NCBI GenBank assembly: GCA_000499405.2
Contig: HG738140.1
Location: forward strand, 866,188-930,187
Reading direction: 5' to 3'
Length of the DNA stretch: 64,000 nt
Origin: Onchocerca volvulus
Taxonomy: Eukaryota; Nematoda; Chromadorea; Rhabditida; Onchocercidae
Notes under the pieces: generated by a model
What the model saw: only the letters and a program-made list of their open reading frames with translations
Databases searched by the model: none
Told to the model about the DNA's origin: nothing
Translations under genes and position numbers: made by a program
In this document: positions 49,325 to 61,500 of the stretch, in pieces
Position numbering within the stretch: position 1 is the first letter of the stretch
How the letters are laid out: every line of letters starts with the position of its first letter

Positions 49325-52300
49325 GAAAAGGACAGGAAATTTTCTAGATATCATTTGGGAAAATTAGCTAAAATTTGTTCTTTTTTTCATTGTTTATTGT
49401 TGGAAGATTTTTATGCATTTCGATTCAAATCTTTTTATCTTTTTTGTTCTGCATTTTCATTGTAATTATCTCCAAGAAAAAACAAAATTTGAGTAATTAT
49501 GATGTAAATGAAGCAAATTTGGTGAATTAGGGATTCATTAGTTATCACATATAGCAAATAATGAACAGAAATTAAGTTGAAATTATTAAGAGATAAGCAA
49601 ATACATGCCTGACCAGAATTGATTCTTTTCTTCCCTTTTCTTAAATCATTTGAATTCTTACTTAAATTAAATTTTAAAAAGACAAAATTTTTGTGACAAC
49701 TTCAATTAATATTTTCATATTTCTCAATTCTCTTAGCCAGAATTTTTGATCTGTTGATCACACGAAACTTCTCTGTCTTTATTTATCGATTTTCAAATCA
49801 AATATATGCATTGCTTGCACTCTTAGACATTATTTTTTCAGAATTTACGAGTTTTTTACATAATGATTGGATATTTACATGAAGAAGTACAATTGAATAC
49901 ATTTGATTTTATTATCTATTTTGAAATGCTAATGTCAATTTAAATAATCGATATGAAGTTAATCTTCAAGTGATACCCAAAAATAATAAGAATGATAAAG
50001 AATAATAATAGCATTGTTTTGGCAAAAGTTGTAAACAAAAAAAAAAAAAAACATGTTTTCAATGTTTAGTTTTTATACATATTACTATACTGATGAAGAT
50101 CTTGGAATATTTTCCTGATACTTGGCAAAATTTGAATTTTCATTTGATGTCATTAATAATAGTTGTTTATGGACAATTTTTTCAAGTGAAATATTTTAAT
50201 GCTGTATGAAAATGATTAGTTTTTAAATTAGCCAACGAAAAATATGCTTGTTAATAACTAACCTACTGAAATAACTATAAACTTGTGTAATGATAAAAAA
50301 CTTGGGTAGTAGCAGGAGCAATCCCTGACATTTATAAGAAGTTTTCCTTTCTTAATTAAGAAAGCGACTTTTCGTTGTATAGGTTTGGTTATATAGAGAT
50401 TCGCAGAAAGATTGATAATTTTCAATGATTTAACAATTATGCAATGCCAATATTTTGCTAAGTCAGTCGATAAATAGAAAAAAGAGCTTAATATATTTTG
50501 AAAAATTATTTTTATAATAAATTCATCATTATTTTCCTATAAGGGCCAAATTATTTGCAATCAATTTGGAATTACTTCTAATTGATTTGGAATAAAACTT
50601 GAAATGTTAATTAGTCGATAAGTAATATTAATCCTAATTAGTTTATATCATTTTTATCATTGGGCAAACTCTAGTAGTATATCATATTCCTTCACCAATA
50701 GAATTTCTTTGAAAATGCCAAAAATATATTTGTTCCCATTTCATTGTATTATTAGATACATTACATTTAACTGAAAGCTCATGCATCTATTCAAACTTGA
50801 AGGGATGCATTTACTAATTCTTTTTTTTTAATCGACAAAATTCATTTTGTTTTGATAAATCAATTTTTTATTTTATCTTTAACATCTTCAAATTTATTTA
50901 AAAAAATTCTACTTAAATTTATTAAATTTATTCAAACCTTTTTTCTCTTTTTTTCAACCACGAATATATCACTAAAATGAAGTATATTTATTCACAAATT
51001 TCTCGAATTTTTTAATGCAAAAACATTTGTCAACATAGGTGAATTTTTGAAATGGTCGATCTAATTGATTTCTTCCGCAGTTTTTTTTCTATTTTTGTGA
51101 AGAAATATATTACCGTAATAGATGTAATAAACGATAATTCTGAAGAAAAGAAAGTAAATAAATGAAAAAGAAACGATTAATTATAGCATGACAAAGTTGA
51201 CATAATGTGAGTTGACAAATGATTGTTGATGAAAACTTTATTCATTCGAACAATCTGTCATCCTCCGGTAATATTTTTGACACTTTTATTCTAACATTTA
51301 ATCTTTCATCGTTTCTTTTTTTTGACTTGACGATGAATTGAAATGAAAGAACACGGCCGACGATCTATTTTTCTCTACTTTTCCTTTTTTTTTTTATTTT
51401 TCTTACTTTTTTTTTTATCAAATGATATTTTATTGCCATTTAACATCTTAATTTTTATATCAGTACATGTCGGTACAAAATGATCGTATTATGTTGTAAT
51501 AATGGATTTATCTTGCAATTTTAATTTAGTCTTATTTTTTTGTACGGCATATTATAACAATTCTATTTAAAGAACCCACAAAAAATGAAAATATTTTAGT
51601 GATAAATAGATATATCACAAATATTTACTCGAAAATATCTATTATAAATTTTTTCATCCAAAAAAATAAGAAAAAAAATTACAAATAAAGAATGAAATGA
51701 AATAGAAATTGATAAAATAGTTAAAATTTTCTTTAATATTTCGAATCATTTCGCTAATTATTTATTCGAAAACTTTTCCTCTTTTATAAGTAAATATTGA
51801 AATTATTTATGTTATTAAAGCAAACAGAAATAGATATTTTATATTAGTTTTCGTTTAAAATTACGTTTAAAATTGTGTCAAATTATAAATAGTATAAAGT
51901 TATACAAACATAACATTATATGATATTTTTCCTTTCTCGCTGTCCTTTTTCCTCTTTCTTTCTTTTTTTTCTCTCTCTTTCCATTTATTTTAATTAAATT
52001 TTCGTCCAATTAAAATCATTATTGTTGCAAAAACGATCATCATTCACTGAGTAGAAAGATAATGAAGAAAGAAATATTTGAAATGAAATAATATTGTAAA
52101 ATAAAATAAAAAAACAGGTAGAAAATAAAAGATAGGAAAAAAAATTGAGGACTTAAAACTTTATAAATTTACAAAAGGGAATGTCTGGATGAATGTTCGA
52201 TAAATGTTTTCAAAATATTATTCAATGACAAAATATTATGAATATGTCGTACAATTCAATAGAAATCTATCATGTCAACAAGAATTATCAAATTTAGGTC

Positions 52301-53155
52301 ATATGTACTTAGATCTCAAATTCGTTGGAAATTTGATATTACTTTGTCATCCCGTAAAATAAATAGCAAGATTTGAAAGTTTTGAAAATGCACTTTAATA
52401 CTACTATGTATCATGAATCAAAACATTTCCTTAAATTGCCTGTAATAACATTCAAATCATCGTTAAATATACAAAATATTTTTTTTACAATAGTCATTTG
52501 AAAATTTCCGGATATAAGCCCATTTATACTTCTCGTCTTTTGTCACAATCTGAACAATTTTCGGAAAAATTTCCTAAAAATGTTTATTAGCAAATACTTT
52601 TATCATCACTATCGATTAGTTTCCTGCTGTCCAAAAACTACAATTTCTATATCATTAACTGGTTTTATTGAATATTTCATTCAACTAAATCCCTATTATA
52701 ACTGAAATATTAGCAATGAATTTCGTGCAATAGTATGCTAAAAAATTAATAAAATTATGCTACTCGTTTTCTTTTATTCTTATTGACATAGGAAGTGTCA
52801 TCATTTGAAGTTTGTATTACCTAATGATCATTATTAATTAGGCAAACAATCACAAAGTTATTCTGCTATTCCTTTCGTTTAATTAACATTATGACATTTA
52901 CATTCATTTCTTCTTTGTTTTATAATCGAATTAAAACTTCACGAATATAAAAATCTTCGATCTATTTTGTAACTTCTCAAGATATATGGGTTTGCCATTC
53001 GTTAAATCTCTTTTATTCACTACTATATAACACGATTAGAGATCAGGCAGGTACAAAGAAGAGATGAACAATTCATCATTTCTAATACTTCTCTTCAAAA
53101 TATTTGCACAATATTATTCGTTTATAACAGTATGAATGTTATTGAACTTTTTTTC

Positions 53156-53161
<6 letters not shown>

Positions 53162-53212
<51 letters not shown>
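53162..53212. repeat. 51-base T homopolymer
   Basis: Uninterrupted T run preceded by a CTTTCTC-rich tract. Such a run is prone to assembly and length error. Confidence 0.85.
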
Positions 53213-53213
<1 letters not shown>

Positions 53214-53826
53214 TAAATTCCCTTTACGTGTAATTCTCATTGCCTACGTGAATATTCACTGTTTATGTGAAAATTTCCCGTGATTCTTGATCATCGTATA
53301 TTTGGACGGAAATATATAATCCTCTTTAATTGAACGAAATTATTGACAAATAAAAATGAAGAGATTTCGTTTACCGGTTTTGCATATTGAAAAAGAGTTA
53401 AAAGGAAAAGAATTAGTGAAAGAGAGAATGAGAAAAAGAGTGAGAGAAAGAATAGAAATGAATATTAGCAGAAACTCTGCCAATTATTCTCTCTGTTTCG
53501 TCCTTTTCTTCTTTTGATAATTAAATTGATTTTTAATCATGATATTCTGTAATTTCGAAATTATTGACTCATTTAATACTTAATTTCTCCTAGAAATGAG
53601 ACATAAGTTTGTTGATTATTAAAATTTTAATTGCTATTTTGGCCACAATTTAGAACGCTATAATTTTTATTTTTTTCAATTTTTTATTTGCAAATTTTAA
53701 CTTTTTAAATTGTAGCAGAAATGTTTCATTTTAACGATTGATCAATATGATATTAATGCAAGTGAGAAAGTTTATTTTTTCAAAGCGAATGCTAAACTTT
53801 ACACAAATAAGGGGAAAGTGAAGTAA

Positions 53827-53987
53827 TCAAGTAATGATATTAGTTAAACAATCAAGATCATGATACTAGTGAAACAAGCAAAATCATGATACCGATGAAG
53901 CGATCAAGGTCATAATACGTTTCACGGGAAAAGATCAAGATTATGATATTAATGAAATAGTCAAGGTCATGATACCGGTGAAATTGG
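53827..53987. repeat. Degenerate minisatellite, about 26-bp unit
   Basis: About six imperfect tandem units around TCAAGGTCATGATACCGGTGA, each with a CAAG-TCATGATA core and a GTGAAA- or GATGAA-like half. Confidence 0.7.
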
Positions 53988-56164
53988 TCTATCGATAAAA
54001 AATCTACCATTTATTTAAGTAAAAAAAAATTTCGATATTCTCATTAAAATAATTTTTTTAAACAGATTTTCGATTGATTTATCGTTTCTTTCTTCTGTGA
54101 AACACAAGCTAAACTTTGATATATTTTATATTCTTCATTTATAAATTTGATGATTTTTTTTCCAAACATATCTATCTCAAAATCTATGAAAATTGATTGA
54201 TTTATTGTCAATAATTTCCTTTCTTCCATTCTTTACTTAAATATTTCTCATGCTGCGAAGATTTATACGTTGCAGGATCTTGTCAACTATTTAAAATTCA
54301 CATATCACAAACAGAACTCCTTGATGTGCAGAAATTTAAGTGATGAAAACTTCGTAACACTTTTCATTTTCAAATATTGATCTTATAATAATAAGTGTTT
54401 TACATGGTAATTATTATATTCTTATAAATTTTTATCATCATCATCCGTCATTATTATCACTATCTGTTATCTATCTTCTCTAATGACAAAAAGATTGATA
54501 ATTCTGATAGTGGTAAAAATGATAAAAATACTCGCAAAGGTGATATCAAAATATAATTCTGATAAGGAAAGTTATTATATCTGTTATCGATAATAGTAAT
54601 CATAACGGAAATGAAAGTATAAATCATAATTATTGTTTAATAGTAATCACACATTGATATTAATGACAGTTCAGTGACATCAGTTAAGATCATTAATAGT
54701 AATAAATTATGAGGAACATAAATAATTTTCAATTTCATTCGAAAAATATACAAAATTGAATTTTCAATAAATTTTAATTTGATTATAGTACTTAAGTTTG
54801 CATATTTTTGATTACTCGAGAATATATTCAATTCCGTTCCGCTAAAGTGTTGTTTTACAGCAAAGATGGATACGCAGAATTATTGCAATCATTTATAAAA
54901 GTTATGTTATCTACGAAAAATTATCATGCTATTAATTTGTTAAATTTCAGTATGAAGTAATTTCAAGTTTTCTGTTTAATTTGATTCCTGAATATTTTTT
55001 TTTTTCTTTTTGTAATATGGAATTCTTGCATGTGATGTTTTAATTATAGAGAATAATGAAACTTAAATATTCAACACTAATAAATCTATTGACTTAATCA
55101 TTTTGAATTTATGCTTTAATTTTGCTGCAAATCAAGCACACTTAGCAAGCTCTTACATTTAAAAAAAATGATATATAACGAATTTAATATGGAATTCCTG
55201 CATATGATATTTGATATAATAAATAATAATAATAACGTAATAACATAAATAATATAATAATATTATTTATATTATTGTTTAGAATAATGGAAAAAATTAA
55301 TATAAAGTGTCCGAAAAAAGAAAGGAAAATAGAGAATAGAAATTTATTCATCGATTTTGAAAAAGTCGAAAGAAAAAAGGAAAATAGTAAAGGGATCAAG
55401 AAAGACTTAGGTTTAGAAAATTAGGTAATTTATTTGAAATGAAAAGGATGAATTATGGGATTTTACACTGATAAAAATATCTCCATAATGTCGCCATCTT
55501 TTTTTTTTTTTTTTTTTTTGGACAAAGTGGTCAAAAAATTAAACATTTAAAAATTTGAAGGAAGTCTAAAAAAATTTTTTTTAATGTCATTTATTTTTCT
55601 GTACTTTTTTTTTCTTTTTTCCTTGCTTATTCATCATAATAGAAGTTTGATTTTTAACAAAGACTGAAATCTTCAAAATTAAAAATTTATTGCAAAATTA
55701 TAACATTTATAAAATGGCACTGTCAAGGAATAATGATACCAATAGTACCATATACAGTGACAGTTTTAGGACACTAAACTAGCAATTTGATGGTACCAAA
55801 TAGTGATAATTAAAGCTTCGCAATAGGAAGCGCCCATTTACCCATAATTATAGCAATCAATCAAAGGGTCAATGATATTCATTTTCAAGCTTAATTCTAT
55901 TTGTTTAGTACAGCATTTCATCGAATCACTTAGTATAGCACTTCGTTTTATCGATTAAAATTCCCTTATTATTCATATTATTTATCGCTATTATTCCATT
56001 TAATTCAAACAATTGTATCATCAGTAATTGCACTTAATATCTATTAACTCGCTTCTTGTCGCGAAAGTTTTTTAATTGTCTGCTGCGAAAAAGACGAATT
56101 CTGTGAGGAGAAAAATTTATTAGCAATGAATAGTTAACGAACAAATAGTTATCTGAGAATATTC

Positions 56165-56510
56165 AAATAACTTATCACCCGGTATTCCTTCCTTTGTCAT
56201 TCGTATACAAGAATACTGCTCCCTGATTGTCCGCCTGCCGTGTCGGTTGAAACTTCTGCTGTTGCTGTTGAACTAGAAACAGAATTGATTGTGCTCTAAA
56301 ATCCGAACCTTTTACATCCTTCTGAGGCTCCTTCTTTCCTGACCGTTTCTTCACTTCATGATTGGTCGACCTCTCATTGTTTAGCTATTCATCAGTGCGT
56401 TTTGGCGGGAAACACGTTAATCCCTTTGTTTATTGTTTTGGCGGCAAACATGTTTACCGACTTATCGGTCCATTTGAAACTACGCGCTTCTTGAACTTTA
56501 CCACTCCTTT
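56165..56510 (-). mobile_element. Helitron-like fragment (3' non-coding part)
   Basis: Read on the minus strand, the order matches copy 3 at about 46975-47190. GCGCGTAGTTTCAAATGGAC comes first, then a palindromic GGTAAACATGTTTGCC, then AGTATTCTTG...GACAAAGGAAGGAATA. The related segment of copy 2 is at about 23060-23310. Neither element end nor helicase is present. It stands out as the most GC-rich patch in the 49-58 kb interval. Confidence 0.65.
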
Positions 56511-58512
56511 ACCACATCAATTGTAATTTTCGGATTTTTCCGAAACCTCTTAAAGTTTGAGAAATACTTGAAATAAATTAGATAAATTGTTATTAGTAAT
56601 ATTTACTAAATATCATTTAAAATTATTTGCATAAAATATACCTAAAAAAAAAGGAAATAAATAAACCAAAAAATTTCTCATGCATAGTTATCATTTATTA
56701 AATCGAAAGAATTTGATATTGTCTCATTGTAAAATAGATATCGAAGTGTAATTAATTAACATTAAATTGATTAGTCAATTTTTAAAATCAATACTTATTT
56801 AGAATCAATCCATTTTATTAGTAAATTTTATTAATCGATTTTAATATGTTAGTCTTTTCCTATTTTGAATAATTTTATACAATATTGTGTAAAATTCTGC
56901 AGTATATTGTTATCGGTTTTCTCATATGCTGCAAAACATATCATAAATATTTTCTCCTTCTCTATTCAGTAAATAATATATCTTCCTCCTGTAATAGCAG
57001 TACTAATACGACAAAGTTGGTGAAAATAACAATCTTTACAGTATCAACCACCTATTACTACTACTACAATTTCCACTGTTATTAAATCTTTTTAAATTAA
57101 AATATTTAAGCAATTATCGTATCATTGATTATTATTTGAAATTTATTCGCTCGAATTAATTCATGAAAAAGATGTCTGGCTCAAAAATTTTTCATGTTAA
57201 CTTTTATTTTCAGTTCGTCTGAATTTGCCTGAAAGTTTCAAAACTTGTATTTTTAAATCCAGATTCAGGTTCATTTAAACTTGTTTCTTCGTTTTAATAG
57301 AAGATTATAAAAATATAAATCAACATATATTATTTATTATTATCATTAATATTTTTCACTACAGATTGATTTTGCCATTGTTATTCAAGTCAAATTCTAC
57401 ATGTAATGATTGTAAAAAATTGGAAAATTGGAAGGATAGATCGATTTGAATTGATTTTTATTCAATATTGAAAATTGGTAAATAATATTGATAATTCAAG
57501 AAAAAATTCTGATTCAATAAGAATTTTTTTTTTTTTAAATTCAAAATTATACCGAATTTTTGTAATAATTTTGTTTTATTTATCAGATAAATAAGAAGAA
57601 AAACAAGAAAAAAAAACGGAAAAAAGAGAAATATTTGCAAAAGTTAAGTTAAAATATTTTGTATGCTTATAGGCTTACAATCGTTCTGTGTTCTGTTTGC
57701 TGAATCAAATATAATTAATAAATTATTAGAGACTAATTTGTGATTGTTATATTAAGGTTTATAATGATAAATTATGTCGAACATAAAATTGTCATCATCA
57801 TCAGATGAGTTTGGATGGTGTAGTGATTATATAGTGGGTCAATCATTTGTGTTCCAAATGTTTCGTTATCAGTTATGAACAAGCTATCACTGACAGAACT
57901 CAAAATGTTTTATTCACTATTCCATCTTCTATTTATTCACCATTTTTTTTTTTGCCGTATCTTGTTCTCACATTCCTTTTCATGTTTGAACAGGAAAATA
58001 TATTAATGTAATGTTGTACTTGGCTAATGTTTACAGATGTAATTCATTTACTAAACATTATTATATCTATGATAAAATTTAATTCAAAGTAATATTTTGA
58101 TTTAAAAATTAATTGATAGAATTAATCATTATAAAAGAGTAAGTTTAAGTAAAAATTGTGTTTAAAGAAGAAATCTAAAAATGGAAAACTTATCTATTTA
58201 TTTATATTTGTGTAACGTATAATGACATGTTTTAAAAATATCATTTATATGAATTTAAGAAAAAAAAAGTCAGAATTTAAAATATCAAAGATTTTTTGTA
58301 AAGAAATGTTACAAATTAATGTCATCAAAAAATTATAAATCACGAAACTTCATTTTATTAACATTAATTACCATTTATAGATATTCGAAAATATTCAGCT
58401 TGGCTATGAATGAAGTTTTTATTTTTACATAAATCTTTTCCATTTTCTTATTCTTTGATTTCAACAAATGATTGCTTCACAATATGATGGTATATGAATA
58501 AGTTTGATCACC

Positions 58513-61500
58513 ATGTTTCAATTAACAAATTTGAAGAAAAGAATGACAAGACCAATTTTCGGTAAGCATTTCATCAATGTTAAAAAAATTAGTTTGTATC
58601 TTTTGATTTTTTTCTTACTTTTAATTATTTCAAATATTGATTATTTCTGTCAATATTATTGTAACTGTTACTGCTTCTGATCAAAGTTAAAAACAAGTTT
58701 TCTGGTTATTGCTGAACAAATTTCTATTCTACTTCTTGTCAATCTTTTGCATGATGGGTATACATGGGGAGTTTAATAAAAATAAAAACAAGTTTTGAAG
58801 AAATAAAAAGAATTAATAGAATTTAGTGAAAGATAAATAAGAAAAAAAAAAATGAAAACGATGAACCATTAAAATTTTCGAGAAATTTCATTTCATGTGT
58901 TATGTTTTTCTTTTTTTTTTATGGTTTATAATTTGATTTTTTCAATTGAAAAGATTAAAAATAAAAATAAAAAAAAACAAAAATAAAAATACAACAAGGT
59001 CCTTCTAGCATGCATTAATAATGAATAAAAAATGATAGTGATTAATTTGATGATTTTTGTCTTATTTTCAATATTTAAATCGTCGATAAACTTATATTAG
59101 TGCCATAATAAATTAGTTTTTAACTTTAATATAGACATAAAATACAACTATATATTTATATTAGATTTAAAATGATATATTTTTAGAAATATAAGTTAAA
59201 AAAACATGTAAATTAATATATATTTTAAGAAACTGTCTAATGTTTCGGAATGTCTGAAATTTTGGAATTTTTTTTTTCTTCTTTTTCATCTTTTTTTCTT
59301 AGTCATATTATGATCAGTTTAACTTGACAAATTAGTGATCATTTGAAAGAAAAATGAAGATGAAAAGGGAAAAATTGGAATTTACTGTCTGATTTAATTT
59401 AAAGTATGATTGTCGCTGTATTTCTGAACATTTTCAATTTTATTTTATTCTTTTTCCCATTATTTGTTTCTTTTCTTTTAAAATATTTATCAAATTATTA
59501 TATAACAGTTCTTTTTATCCTTGGTATTTTTCAACACTTTTTTTAGATATTTTCGGTTGGTTAAATCAATATTTACAAAAAGATACCGGAATGACTAAAA
59601 CAAGAAAAGCAAATATAACTGATGTTTCTACGGTGCTACATAATCATCTTCTTAAGGTATTTCAAATTATTATAGTTAATTAAAAAAGTGTATTACATAA
59701 GATTAAAGATATTATTTACATGATAATAATAATTGATTTTTCCGTCTCTCATATATTGTTTAATTTTTATTACCTGTATCATTATTGACTATATTTTTTT
59801 CATTATATTAAAATATATATTTTATCTTTAAAATAATACATTTTCATTTGTTTTAAAAATCTTAATATTTAGTATTTTATCATAAATTAAAAATTTTTTC
59901 CTCATTTAATTAATAATATAAGTATTATTGAAGGAACTCGAATTGGAATGTAACTTTTTTGAGCATACATTAACATTGGAACAGCTTAATGATCTTCATC
60001 CATTATCACGGATAAACTTAGAACATCCGGAAAGTAGCAAAGGTTTAAATAAGGTATTGTTGCTCATAGTAATATTTATCTTTTATTATTATTCGATTAA
60101 ATGAGCTAAATTTATGCAAATTAAATTAACAATGAAAATGTTAAGAATGACGAATAATTTTCTTTTTTTTTTTTTCATCGTTAAAAAAATTCTTATACTT
60201 TTTCCTCCTAATTTTACTCAATTTTATAATTTATTGTTATTCGCCTTATTTCAAACATTTAACTTATTTCAAGTTAAAATGAAGTGAAAATTTTGAAAGG
60301 ATGAAGCAGCTAGCCGTTTGGCTTCCAGCGGACGTAACGTAATATCTGCGATAACAAGCCGAACAGCGACGAAATTATTTTTGAAACAATTTTCTCATAC
60401 ATTTCGATTGATGCTATTAACAGCTGCACTGATCTGTTTTATCATTTATGCCTTGGATACTACTCGATTCATCGAGATTTACCTGGCTGTTGCTCTTGTT
60501 ATCATTTTTTTCGTTCTATGTGGAACAAGCTATTGGCAGGAACAATATGCCAAAAGGGTAAATTTAAAAATTAAAATTTTACAAAAAAAAAAAAAAAATG
60601 AAAAAAAAATGATCATTTTTTTACATTACTTCCGCTAACCAAATGTTGCGATCATATGAACATTAGGCATATTGAAAATATTATCTTATATTATCATTAT
60701 CTTTTTATAATTGAAAAAAAATAACTTGAAATTTCGATATTTTAAATTAAATTTGTCAATTTCACATTAAACAAAATTGCTTTTTGAATAATAAAATAGA
60801 AATGATTAGATAAAATTTTCTTTGCAAAACAGGAATAATAGGATAATTGCAAACTTGAAATGATTCATAGAATTCATGGATTCATAGAACATGATAGATC
60901 TGTAAGACAAATATAATGTGATGAAATGCATTTCAGTACGTCAAAAATATCAGAGATAAAATTGCTTATTTGCTAAAGGTATTTACAAAATTTTAAAAGA
61001 AATTTATAAATTTGTCGAAACGAACAAGCTAATAATACAGTACTTTATCATAATGTTTGCTTCTTATTTCACAAATTGATAAGAAAAACAATTTTCGCAA
61101 TTAATTTGGAAAATGAGAGAAAATTGCTTGAAAAAGTTTAGGATGATAGTTTGAATGTAATAGCCATAGGATAGAAATAGGAGTAATTCTACTGGAATTT
61201 GATTTGTATTAAAATTTAGGCAATCATTTGTAGTATTTGTATTATCATAGCATGTGGGTTGATTAATTGTTGATTAATTAGTGGTTGATTAATTGTATAA
61301 TGTGCAGGAAGAATACGGTAGAAATTACGTAATGTCAAAATGAATGATTTTTGAAAAAATCCGAATCCATATCCATTGCTTTTATCAAACCTCTTAACAA
61401 TGTAATATGAGAAAGTTAACAAAAAGCACTGCTAATCATTCACTCTCCATTTATCTTGACTTTTTTGTTTCCTAAAAAAGGAAAAATTGAAGGATTCAAA

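Larger units (their letters stand above)
49325..58512. other. Gene-poor AT-rich interval
   Basis: About 9.2 kb between NDUFAF5 and the ATPase gene. Open frames are short and composed of Phe, Ile, Asn and Lys runs without family motifs or supporting splice sites. It contains a 51-base T run, a degenerate minisatellite and one Helitron fragment, listed separately. I see no gene. Confidence 0.55.

Noticed and set aside
55200..55280. AAT/ATA-rich run resembling a matrix or origin element
   Set aside because: Simple AT microsatellite; nothing beyond composition supports a function.
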